A stretch of DNA of 64,000 nucleotides from Monarcha castaneiventris obscurior (taxonomy: Eukaryota > Chordata > Aves > Passeriformes > Monarchidae): NCBI GenBank assembly GCA_026261815.1, contig JAMPIT010000484.1:11320501-11384500 (forward strand), read 5' to 3'. Below, in pieces: positions 37,501-47,600 of this stretch; within the stretch, counting starts at the first letter, position 1, and each line of letters begins with the position of its first letter. The translations under genes and the position numbers were made by a program. The notes beneath the pieces were generated by a model. The model did no database searches and was not told the origin of the DNA. It saw nothing but the letters and a program-made list of their open reading frames with translations.

Positions 37501-40500
37501 CCTTGAGCCCTCGTTTGTTCAGGCCAAGGTAAATTCTTGCTCAGCTGGAAACTTCCCCAGCAAAGGGATGAATGCAATGGTCCTTGGGAAATGGCCCAGG
37601 GCTGAGAAGTCATACCAGTTCCAAGGGAAAACTAAGCTTTTGTTCCTCAGAAGCACAATCACCATGAAATGTTTTTTGACTCTCATAGGAAAAAAGCCAC
37701 ACAGCTTTATGGGAAAATGTGGCTTATGCAGGAATACTCTGCTTGTTTTCAATCCTTCCTCTTGCAAATACCTTTTCAGCTCCAGAACTGATTTCAACTG
37801 AGTGTGACAGAGCAGAGCTATTTCAGGAATAATTAATTTTTTATCAGGTTTGAAATGCAACGATAGATTTGAAAGAGAAAGAAACTGACTGTGCTCTTGT
37901 AATACTGCATGTGAGAGACTTTCTAGGAAAGAGACCATATAAACACCTCCAAAAAAATTCAGTTAGAGAATAGGATTTCCTACCTAAATAATGCATCATT
38001 GCATTTATTTCTTACACTGAAATAAAGCAACATCTGGTACAGATCTGCAACGAACCAGACTACAGTAATGCTAGTTACCATAGAATCAGTGAGTCCTTGT
38101 TTCAGAAAGGGTTTAGCATCTAGCAAAAGTTAAAGGTAGAGCAATCTTTCTCTATTTTCCTCGATTAGAAAGAAAAGGCTAACAGTGTCTCTCATATTCA
38201 GACTGTTTATTATTTTTTCTTAATATTTATTCTTTTTCCCTTTCCAAAGTAAGGAAAAGGAGGGGCACTGGTACTCACGGGACACTTATGCCAGATGTAG
38301 CCTCACCCATGAAGAATCCGTAACCAGCCTCCTAAAACCAGACTTTGGTACTCTGACTCCTATTTAAAGAAATTTGCCTGGACTAGATGACTTCAGGACT
38401 CACCTCTCTTCTTAAAATTAGGTAGGACTATGGGAAAGCACTTAGAAGGAAAATACTGACTGGCATCCAGGTGGTGCAGATCTCAGCAGGGTCTTGCATC
38501 TTAAGGCTAGAGGTCCTAATACATTTTCTTCAGTGAAAAAGAGGTGATTAGAAAGCACCCTTTGGTGCTTGTAATGATTTGTGAGGTCCATAGATGGCTT
38601 TGGCTACAGCAGAAAGTGGGACAGGATTATACTGAAAGCTGAGGCAATCTGTCTCCTTCCTTACAGAAGAAAAAGAAAAAAGAGAAATAGCTTAGAAGTA
38701 AAATAAAACAAGATGCTAGCCCTAGGAGAAGTGTCTAAGGAGAAAAGATAAAGGAATGAGTCCTGTGGGAATGAGATGCTCTGTCCCTCCTGCTGATTTA
38801 GCTGCTCCTTCCTTTTGCTTCCCGCTTCTTTTAGGATTGTTGTTTATTCTTTTAAAAATGCAGAAAGGAGGAGAGAGCTGAGGCTCACTTGCTTTGCAGA
38901 ACTTCCCTGGGGAAGGGCAAACTGGGCAATGCAATTGTAGATCAGAAACAGCTCTGGAGGGCAGATGTGAATGGCAGGGGGGAATAAAGCCTAAATGCAA
39001 ACCAAAAAAGATGGTCTGGACAAGAACCAGTTACGGTACCAAGCCAAATGGGATGTAGCTGGCAGCTACGCTTTAGCTGGAAGCCTCTTTTGAGGCTCAT
39101 AAAGGATTTCTGGGACTCAGGAGCTCTGGTTCTGATTAGAAATCGGTCATCCCCCAAATGCCAAAAATAACCCTGGCCTGACTTAGCCAGCAGCCTGTGC
39201 TGCAACTATACCAGACTCTGCATGAGTCAGGAAGAAAGCTGTAGGAGAGGAAGGGAAAGGACGGCACTGTGTGGGCTGCCATGGGGTGAGGTGAAGAAAG
39301 CACAGTCTGCTACCACCAGTACCCGACTCTTGCTTAAATGGGTTTTTCTGGACAGGTTCAGGATTCACTTCCCCTCTGAAAAGTAGGTGGGACTGTGGGG
39401 GAGGCACTTAGAAGAAAAGTATTGACTGGCATCTGGGTGGCACAGATCCCAGGGGGGCTTTGCATTTCAAGGCCAGAGGTCTTAACACTTTTCCTGCTCC
39501 AGAAGAGCAAGGTGACCATGTGCAACGCGGGTTTGCTCTTACCTTGATGGGAGTAGCGACTTCTGGGCTGGCTACCACTAAAGGAGAGATTAACAGCATG
39601 CCTGAAAACTCACTGGGTCGCTCACTAGCTGTCAGAATGGAGATGGCTCCCCCCTGCAATGCAAAATAACAGCCCACAGCTTAATACAGGTGCCAACATC
39701 TTGTTTGTATAGTAATCCTGTTACTGGAAGGGGTTTATTCCAAGCAAGCAATTACTTCTGCCCCACTGAGAGTGCAGTGTGGTCAGCAAGGAAGGCTGGA
39801 GGAGCAGGGGCACTGGAAGTGCCTGGTTTTTGTGGTGGAGAAGAGATCTGGTTTCTGTTCTCATGCTATAAACCCTCACGTCACACTGAACTCAACTCTC
39901 CATGCAATGTTCATCAGCTCCCTGGGATGCCTTGTGTCCTCCTTACTTAAAAGGACTAAGAAGTAAGAAGAAAATGTCTGAAGTGGTAGTTCGGGTGGGA
40001 CTTGAAAAATAAGTTGAGGTTTATCAGCTTGACAGACTGGTGCTGCATTGGGAAGATGCTGTGAAGCCGGGTTTGCTCTGCGCTGTGCCACTGTTACGTA
40101 ACCTGGGCAACAACAATGCTGCCATCGGCATGTGAAAATCTTCACTAATTAATGGGAATTAAATATTCTCCTCCTCAGTGTCCCCAGCTCTGCTGGCCCC
40201 ACAGTGCTGTGCCCAGGGCCTGGCAGCAAACACCAGCCCATGGTCTGGAGCTGAACACCAGCCAGGCGGAGCCATCCCACACGAGGACAGGGCCTGATGG
40301 CGAGGGCTGGGCATGGAAGGGATCTGGTGGGCTTTCCCGGGAAAGTTTGCAGAGGATTAGTTGCCAAGGGAAGTATTTGGTGAACTTCCACGCTGCTGGA
40401 GAACCAGGGGCTTGTTAAACGGAGCAGCAGTGAGAAGCATCTCAAAGACCTCACTGGGAAATTAGCTCCTTGTTACAGCGGCTTTGGAGCATGGGAGCCC

Positions 40501-41315
40501 TTCAGAGCATGCCATGCCTTCTTATGCAAGAACACTTATTTATCCGAGCATGGACTGAATCCCAAAGTACTTATTCATTTTCCTCTCCTCCGGGAAGGCA
40601 GGGAGAGCAGATCAATGACATCAGTGGGAATACTGTTAGCTTGAATAAAGGGATTTGGCCCGTGCTGTCAGAATCAGGCTTCAGATCTGTTCACCAAATC
40701 AGTGCCTTTGTTTTTGCAGCCTTAATCCCTGGTACATTTTCCTGTTAGGTTGTTTAACAGAATGAGGCTACAGGGTATTTTCATGCTTCATCCCCATGCC
40801 GCTCACAAAGTCTTGGAGGGCTTAACCTCCTGGTTACTGGTTAAAAGGAAAGGGGAAGCCTGATATTGCAGGGAGCTGGTGAGACTTACCACATAGCCAT
40901 GGGAATGAATGGTCCTGTTAAAAAACACCTCCTTGTGGCAAATGGCACTAATTAGGGTCATGGTGCGGGCAGAAAAGTTAAGGACTGGCTTTACTCAAGG
41001 CAGATCTCAGGGTTACAGCATGCTGGCAAATCAGTCAGTGAATGAAGTGGAAGGGAAGGTTCCTTGTAGTTTTGTTTTCCTACTGTGGAATGAGTTATTT
41101 CCTGCCATCCACATGAGTACCACCGGACTATGACACACGTCCTGGGTGCTGCTGGGAGGGGTAGGGGATGGTGCTTACCATGGAGTGCCCCAGGATGAGA
41201 ACGGGGAGCTCAGGATGCTCTTTCTTCATGAGATCAATGTGCTGCAAGCTGTCCCTGATGAAGACGTGGAAATCTGAGACAACCATACGATCACCCTCGC
41301 TCTGCCCATGGCCAA
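28470..41315 (-). CDS. MGLL: MGLL, C-terminal five coding exons (minus strand; join 41315-41179, 39653-39543, 35589-35500, 29790-29575, 28595-28470)
   Basis: Monoglyceride lipase, an alpha/beta-hydrolase that cleaves monoacylglycerols, notably 2-arachidonoylglycerol, to fatty acid and glycerol; it is a membrane-associated cytosolic enzyme. The five exons join in frame and cover residues 78-303 of the 303-residue human enzyme with no length difference. The catalytic triad is complete: Ser122 in GHSM-GG (codon 41184-41182), Asp239 in GSSDKLCD (codon 29646-29644) and His269 in EEAYHALHK (codon 28577-28575). The part before residue 78, with the HG oxyanion-hole motif and the exon ending in the AHDH region, is not in the window. 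Residues equivalent to human Cys201 and Cys208 are Tyr and Ser; Cys242 is kept. Assignment rests on motifs such as [39 protein letters not shown] and HKELPEV. Confidence 0.97.
28596..29574 (-). other. MGLL intron, 979 nt
   Basis: Donor GTCATC and acceptor TTGCAG on the minus strand. A 162-codon open frame on the opposite strand (28874-29362) has no recognisable domain and is treated as chance. Confidence 0.85.
29575..29790 (-). CDS. MGLL: MGLL exon with the catalytic aspartate (residues 191-262)
   Basis: A 216-nt, 72-codon exon in phase 0-0. The acceptor is TTCCTGCCAG. It encodes [17 protein letters not shown], then [18 protein letters not shown], then [20 protein letters not shown] and ends QDKTLK. 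Asp239 lies in GSSD. The start Met is internal, not an initiator: the preceding exon ends in NKKE and human has Val at this position. Positions equivalent to Cys201 and Cys208 are Tyr (codon 29760-29758) and Ser (29739-29737), while Cys242 (29637-29635) is kept. The only donor that preserves the family reading frame is GTCATC at 29574, which is weak by consensus. Confidence 0.95.
29791..35499 (-). other. MGLL intron, 5709 nt
   Basis: Donor GTGAGA at 35499 and acceptor TGCCAG at 29791. Contains the 20-nt perfect palindrome at 33733-33752. No exon, RNA gene or clear transposon was recognised. Confidence 0.82.
33721..33762. repeat. Perfect 20-nt palindrome with flanking direct repeat
   Basis: ATGTTTTAAATTTAAAACAT at 33733-33752 is its own reverse complement. 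It is overlapped by two near-identical direct copies of AAACATCCTT(T)AAATG, at 33721-33735 and 33747-33762. The structure could come from local slippage. Confidence 0.8.
35500..35589 (-). CDS. MGLL: MGLL exon, lid/cap segment (residues 161-190)
   Basis: A 90-nt, 30-codon exon in phase 0-0. The acceptor is CTCTCCCACAG and the donor is GTGAGAACC. The peptide is [20 protein letters not shown] followed by [10 protein letters not shown], matching the amphipathic lid helix of mammalian MGLL ([14 protein letters not shown]). In the family this lid borders the acyl-chain tunnel and mediates membrane contact. Confidence 0.96.
38255..38700 (-). repeat. Diverged tandem duplicate of the MGLL exon 39543-39653 and its flanks (dead copy)
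   Basis: Collinear with 39250-39690. Shared blocks sit at a near-constant offset: GCACTTAGAAG at 38438 and 39404, GACTGGCATC at 38458 and 39424, AGAGGTC at 38509 and 39475 (all 966), TGGCTAC at 38601 and 39569 (968), CTGAAA at 38632 and 39602 (970), CTGTC at 38649 and 39629 (980). The last blocks fall inside the functional exon. The equivalent of the donor GTAAGAGC reads TACAAGC at about 38574-38568, so the splice donor is gone, and small deletions total about ten bases or more. Boundaries are approximate. Confidence 0.75.
38575..38662 (-). pseudogene. Fossil copy of the MGLL exon for residues 124-160
   Basis: This is the part of the dead duplicate that aligns to the functional 111-nt exon. 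On the minus strand the anchors GACAG, CC-CAG, TTTCAG and GTAGCCA appear in the same order as in the exon. The copy is about 88 nt long, has net deletions that break the frame, and lacks the GT donor. It is best read as a non-functional exon relic and not as an alternative exon. Confidence 0.6.
39250..39690 (-). repeat. Second copy of the duplicated block, containing the functional MGLL exon
   Basis: Partner of 38255-38700. Intronic identity looks strongest at about 39357-39485, next to the functional exon donor. The functional exon (39543-39653) lies inside this copy. Confidence 0.75.
39543..39653 (-). CDS. MGLL: MGLL exon after the nucleophile (residues 124-160)
   Basis: A 111-nt, 37-codon exon in phase 0-0. 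The acceptor is TTGCATTGCAG and the donor is GTAAGAGC. The peptide starts [20 protein letters not shown], then [17 protein letters not shown]. The two glycines finish the nucleophile elbow after GHSM, and LISPLV begins the transition to the lid domain. A decayed second copy of this exon with its flanks lies about 970 bp away, at 38575-38662 (see the repeat entry). As a phase-symmetric exon, a spliced duplicate would keep the frame, but the copy looks dead. Confidence 0.96.
39654..41178 (-). other. MGLL intron, 1525 nt
   Basis: Donor GTAAGC at 41178 and acceptor ATTGCAG at 39654. The intron splits the GHSM/GG nucleophile elbow. No other feature was recognised. Confidence 0.85.
41179..41315 (-). 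CDS. MGLL: MGLL exon with the catalytic serine (residues 78-123)
   Basis: A 137-nt exon on the minus strand. The acceptor is CCCCTGCAG before 41315, and the donor GTAAGC starts at 41178. The first two bases complete a split Val codon, so the preceding exon ends in phase 1. The peptide reads [20 protein letters not shown], then [25 protein letters not shown] holds the nucleophile Ser122 (TCC at 41184-41182), and the exon ends exactly after Met123, so the GxSxG nucleophile elbow is split between two exons. Aligns to the human protein without gaps. Confidence 0.97.
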
Positions 41316-41537
41316 CTGCAGGGGAAAAGGAGAGCACACAGATAAGTCATTTGAAGCAGTGGTTACAGTCAAGAAAGGACCTGGCAGAAATAAGCCTGTT
41401 GGACTGTTTGTGTCCTAACTTGACCTTCTCCTGCAGTCATCCCTCAACGGAAAAAAGTGCTGAAGAAATGCAAAGGAAACTGCACAGAGCTGTCAAGTGC
41501 CATACTGTCCATGATCTGACTTAAAAAAAAAAAAAAA

Positions 41538-41610
41538 TCACAGAATCATAGAATATCAAGGGGTTGCAAGAGGCCTTAAATTTGGACTTCTATTCCCCCA
41601 CATTTCTACC
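41538..41610 (-). mobile_element. CR1 LINE 3' tail fragment
   Basis: TCACAGAATCATAGAAT followed by GGTTGCAAGAGGCC is the reverse complement of the CR1 3' end, which in birds ends with ATTCTATGATTCTGTGA-type octamer repeats. It abuts a run of 15 A (41523-41537). The body downstream of the tail is only about 50 nt and quickly becomes unrecognisable. Confidence 0.8.
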
Positions 41611-44600
41611 TGCTCTTCAGAATTAAGAGTACCAATCTACCTCTTGCAACCTCCAACATCAGGGTGAGGAACGGCGGTCTTGCCTTGCTGATGGGTCACT
41701 GCATCCTGGGAAATGGGGGTTTGCCTCAGGGATCATATCCTCTTGGGTCTGTTGGCTCACTGTACAGCTGTAATTGCTGTGTAGCATCTTGGCAAGAAAT
41801 GGAAAGATTCTGAAGACTAGATACAATTGCTATAAACATAATGGACCGTGGACACTGCCTTTTCCAGGGCCTGGATGTGCATAAACTTCACAGTCCTGCT
41901 TTTTCTCATGATACCCTGGAGCACTGGGTGGGTTGGAAACCTCCTGTGTAGGAGGTAAGGGGTCAAGTGATGGAGGTTGCATCAGCCTGCAGTGGGCAAG
42001 TATCCAGTGGCATCCTCCTCCTAAACAAGTGTTAATGGACACTGTCCTGCACCTGGACACTGTTTCCTCACTCTGTATCTGGGGATTATCTTGCCTAATG
42101 GAAGGGAAGAGGAAGATCGAAACGGGAGATGGTGAGTTGCCATGGGAACAGTGGCATCCCTGGCAGAGGTGGAGCCAGCATCACCACCAACACACCCCCA
42201 GGCAATTTGGAGCTTGCAAAGGCTTGAAATTAATACCACCCTGGGGAAGCAGTTTGCATGCTTACCTGACCACACATGCATGTTATTGTCTGTCACAAAT
42301 AGGACTTGTCCTTAGAAATAGTCCCTTTGCTTGGTTCTGTTCCATGCAGGTTGTTAAGTAAAACTGTGACGGGGAAAACTCATCCCACCCATATGGGATA
42401 GAGTGTAGGAGGTCTCAAACATCTCCCTCCTGCTGGGTGTCTCCTCAGGCCTTCTCCAGTGGGTGCTGAGGCACATTTATAGACACAAAGGGGCAATGAC
42501 TTGTTAAAGGAGGTGAAGTGCCTGATAGTTGTTGACGTGCTGGATGGCTCCCCTTCCAGTGATCAGCACAGAAAGCACTGCTGACACAGCCACAAAGGTA
42601 GTTGCATCTGCTGGCAGTGGTCATACGAGAGGAAATCAGTGTCTCAACTTTCTTGTTAAGCCACCCAAAAAAATCACCTTGCAAATTAGGCAGAACTTCT
42701 AATAAAAAGCTGGACTAAATTCACTCCATCTAAGAAAAACTGGACCCCCAAACTTGTTTTTTTGTCCTGCCGGGTGGTCTCTGTGGCTGGGTCTTTTGGC
42801 AGTGAAGGCTGCAATCAGCCACGCTGGCTGCCAGAAAAACCCATACACGTCATGCTGATCAATTATAAACAACATATTACCAGTTCTGCTTTCCATGCAC
42901 ACACTCCAATTCCTGCCAAAATATGGTGCAGCAAGCATCCTCCATGGATCAGTGACCAGAAACAAATCGAAGAGCAAATTAAAATACAAATCATGATAAT
43001 CTCCAGAAGTGAAACCATGTGTGTGGCTAGAGGATCTATTAACTTTAAGCTGACTTTTGTTACAGATGGAAAGTGAGTTTTTTACAACTTTTATACACAT
43101 GCAATCCACTCACTTCATGGTTCTCAAATGTGTTATCTGCCTATTACTCAGCTCCAAATGTAGCAGGTTAATATGAATTGAACAGCCCAGAGAGAGGAAC
43201 ATTTTCCCTAACAGAGCTCTGCACTTCAGCTTCTTTTTTTTCCAGTGCTGTCTCACTTGCTTCTAGTCTCTCCTTCTCTCCAGTACTCAGACAGCTGAGC
43301 AAGCAGAGACAGCAAACCCCTGTGGCCCAGGTCTGTAAATGGGCCATGACTCCTTGCTCTGGGACTGTGAGTCTTTGGTCTGTTTTTGGATGAGACAGAG
43401 GCAGGTCTGGATAGCCTCCTTGGCCCTCAGTGTGGAGAACTTCCCCTGGACCTACCACGTAACAGTGGCACTGCTTGTAACAGTCAAAGTAACGATTGTG
43501 GAATCCAAGAAATGTGCAATGCTGTGACAAGTTCCTCCGTGAATTTCTGCCGGGTTTGGTTTCTTTTATTAATAACTAGATGAACCCCCCTTTTAACCCT
43601 GGTTTTAACTACTAAACTCCTGTTCCCCACTCAGATGGCACAGAGCAAAGTCTGAGCAGCAGTTTGTCTGCACGTGTGGGACAGGAAAGCCATGCAAGTC
43701 TTTGCTCTGATGCTCTCTCTGCCCCTTGCACAAGGTTAGCAAGGGGCATTGCTAGGTCGTGGTCTTTTATTTTAATATTTTCTGTTCTTCCCCTCCAAGA
43801 AAACAAACTTATTCCCCCAGTGAATGAGTATATTGCAAGCTTGAATCCCCCAGCTGAGAAAGCTTCAGGGTGAGGAACTAAGACCCCTTCTATTAGATGA
43901 AAGACATTTGCACAACTGAACATCAATACAGTCAAGAATATTGACATGTTTTTCTCTGATCTTTTGCCTTTAGAGCTATTAAGAATGAAAGGTCAGGTTC
44001 ATCCTTGATGTAAAGCTATTTGCTTTGGGTTTTGCTGGTAATGAATCTGCTGTAGTGATTCCACAGTGCCAGTGGCAAAAAGTGGGTGCAAGAGAGGGGA
44101 ACCACCTTCACCCAGCCACTGGAACTAACCAGAGACTGCACCATACCCAAGTGATACAACACCAAGGGCGACAACAGAGAAGTGTCCCAAGAATCACAGC
44201 TTCATGAGTTCCTCATCACAGCACTCCCACAGGGGCCCCTGGTTTTAACAGGGCAGTGTGAGGTGCAGTGCACAGAGCTGTGACTGCTGGTGCACGTCCC
44301 CACAGCACACTCAGCGTCCAAAAGCTGTTAAACTCTTTCACATCTACCTGGCTTCACACGCAGCTCGTGTGGTTCTCTGCTAGTACTGTGTTTGTGCAGT
44401 GGCTCAGTGATCATTTCAGGTTGTGTGTGCTGAGCTAATTGCAGATACCCTTTCCATCAGTCTTTAAAAGTGAGAATCCAAACTACGTGTTTTCAATTTG
44501 CAAACCTAGAATTAGGAGGTCTAAGCATCCATTTCCAACCAAACACACCACTGCAAAATAACTCACTTTGCTCAAACAAAATCTGAATGAAGGCTGTGAT

Positions 44601-47600
44601 GATCTGGCCTAATATGTCACAGTTACTAAATTCTTCCCTCTGTTTTCGGCATGAGCATGTTCTGCCCTGGAGTCAGGAACAACAACTCAGTCAGTCCTGT
44701 CAGAAAGTATGACTTCAGAGCATGATTTCACCTGTGATTATAGATCCTCCAAAACTACACATCTCTCTGGATGAAAAAATACTGACTGGCTGCACAGGAA
44801 GACAAAGCTGAGAGTTAAGGGATGGAGTATTTGAGGGTGTGAGGGCTCTGGGGAGTCTGTTATAACCATGTAGGTATGATTCTGCCTGCCTAAAAGATCC
44901 TGTGACCCTGGAAATGCATACTTCTACAAGTACCTTCGTTTGTCAAATCCCATATTCTCTCATGCTGTGGGGCTTGCTTTTGAAAGCCACTCCAAAGCAG
45001 CCAGGCTCTTCAGCTGACATTGGCTCACATGCCTCAAAAAAGGTTACATCCTGGTCAGATTGGAGATATGCTGAAAAACATGTAAATAAAAAGCACATTC
45101 CAACTTGACACTCCCTTCCCTTCAGCAAAAGCCAAATGGGAACTGCCTGATGAAATGAGCAGCCCAGCTCTGGGCTTGTTGGGCAGACTCCGTCTGATGA
45201 GGGGACCTGTGCTGGGTCTCCACCAGCACAATGCTTTTTTGCTGGGGCTGTGGGGCCACATCAGAGCTGAAGACATCTGTCCTTAACTGCAGTAAATAAG
45301 ACAAGCAGAATATTAGGCAGAGAGGAGAGCTTGGCAGTGCCTGTCCCTGCACTCTGTGGGGTGCCTCAGCACCCAGCCCTCGGAGGCACTGTGGGGATGG
45401 GTGAGTGTGGCAGCACACCCTGCCCACCCTTGGATAGCTGCACTGGTTTTGTTCTAAACACTAACTTTTACATAAGCATCACACTATCCATATTTCTTTC
45501 TTTCCAAGTGCTCCACCCTCCTGGCAAAAGCAGAGCCTGACCCTGAATGCTCAGGTGAGGACTGAATTGATCCTCAGACCTTCAGCAGGAACATTTTGCT
45601 GTGGAAGATGAGGAGATGGGAAGTGCAGGTCAAATGCTGAGTTCAGCTATCCTGCTGTAAATTCACCAATTTCAGTGCTGTTCCTTAAAGCTTACAGTCA
45701 TGGGAAAGCAGAAATTATGGACCACGTTGTTTTTTCAGCCTTTGCTCCCTATTTATTATGGAAAAGCCATAAAACAAGGAGAGAGGACAGGAGAAATCTG
45801 CCTAGGGAACAATAATTCTTCAGGCAGAATTTGTATCTTGGCTTTTCACATATTTTGATGCTTCCAGCTTTGGGGGAAAGGGGATGGTTTGGATCCATTT
45901 TTATTGTAGTGAGAACACCACTACTATAGGGTGAAATGTTCTCCCTGGCCAACTGATGGTAGAAACAATCAGGAGGAACACAGGGCTTGACTCCTGCCTC
46001 AGGATTCATCAACACTATCTGTTTTCCTCTCTAGAGGCGTAACTCCAAGATTTTAGAGTGGGAGATTCAGGAACAGGCAGAGCCAGGGGTTAAATCAGGA
46101 ATTCCAGGCTTACCACTCTGGCAGTACAAACACATTTTGAATTGCAATGGTACTAACAGAGGAGTGTCAGGAGTTTTCTGTGGCTGAAGGTGAGAAGTGC
46201 CACCACTGTGAAGTCAATGATTCCCAGACAGGGCTGAGGAGAAGCTCCAGCACTGCAGAGTCCCACATTAGAAAGAAATGTCTCAATGATGGCAGGGGGG
46301 CCATTGGCAAGGCTTGGTGCTGGAGTGTTTGATTTAATGAGCTGGAGCATGGTGCGATTCAATTCCCAAAGAGCTCTTGTAGGCCAGAAAAGGTGATTTT
46401 GCTGCTTTAGCACTGGCACTGCAGCAGCAGTGGGCAGCAGCACGTTACAGCACAGACAGTGGTGTGCAGAGGATGGATTTTTGTTAGAGCCCACAGCCAA
46501 GCTCAGGTTGAAGAACCTCTTCCTTTACTGCCTTGCTCGTCAATGAGCTTGTTGGAATCTGACAGGCCCATTTGAAGCAAATGCCCAAATGGCTTTTGGA
46601 AAAGAAGCTATTATGAGTTCATTAGCTTACAAGAAGATTTGTTTTATTCCTGAAGCCCTCTGCTTCTGTTTTCTGCCCAAAATTGGAGATAGAATGGACT
46701 TCTCACTGGTGTTGGACACTGTGACGTGGGAAGATGAGCCTACCTCACCCTTTTTTGCTCTCACCCCACCACAGGTCATGCTGCTGGTGAGAGACACGAG
46801 AACAGTGTGTCCTGCTTGCTGTTCAACTGCCTGGCTTAGGGGAAAAAAACACATAATTAAAAATTCTCGTAGATGCTTTCCCTCTGCAGGTGGCCCACAC
46901 AAAGGAACAATGCTGGATCTGGAGCCCACAGGAGGGAGATGCCAGTGAGAGAAATGTGGATGGCTCTTCTGGTGCACAAGGTGTAACATGCCAGCCTGAA
47001 CCCTCTCCCATGATCTTCCTGAGCTTGTGGCAGCTTGCTCAGGTGGGCACCTCACTATGGTGGCCACAACCTATCCTGAGATCCCACTGTGATGGGAAGG
47101 GACTGCTTCAGCAGCTCATTTTAATATCCAAACCCCACTGACTGGGAGACAACAACCCTTGCCTGCCTCTGCTTTCCTCTCTGTCCTTCACAAAATGCAT
47201 TCAGTCTTGGAGATAAAGCACAAGATGCAGCAGATACAGCTTTCCAGAGTGTTTCAGCTTTAGAAACTTTCAGCTTTTTCAGTGCAGCAGCTAATGAAAT
47301 GTGTCATAAGGCATTGCAGCTGATACCTGTATTTATGAGCTCCTCTGAGCAAAGACTGCATTTTTTTGGTTTTGCACTTGTACAGCACCAGCACCACAGG
47401 GCATCACCACAGACCTTGGTCCAAGGTACAGCAAGATCTAAAAGTAGTAATTAACTCTAATCCCAGGCTATAAGGCAGTATGGTTTTGCAGAGGAGGAGA
47501 CTGGAGAAAGCACATTGGTGGAGAATTCGGGGAAGACAACACACAAGGCAACACAGCAAATGTTCTGTGAAGCCTTGATTTTCTGCTTGGTGATTTTTTA

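Larger units (their letters stand above)
35590..39542 (-). other. MGLL intron, 3953 nt, containing a decayed exon duplicate
   Basis: Donor GTAAGAGC at 39542 and acceptor CCCACAG at 35590. It holds the older copy of the duplicated block (38255-38700) and most of the flank of the functional copy. No other exon was recognised. Confidence 0.82.

Noticed and set aside
38080..38110. CATAGAATCAGTGAGTCC, considered as another CR1 tail
   Set aside because: Only one octamer-like match and no CR1 body beside it.
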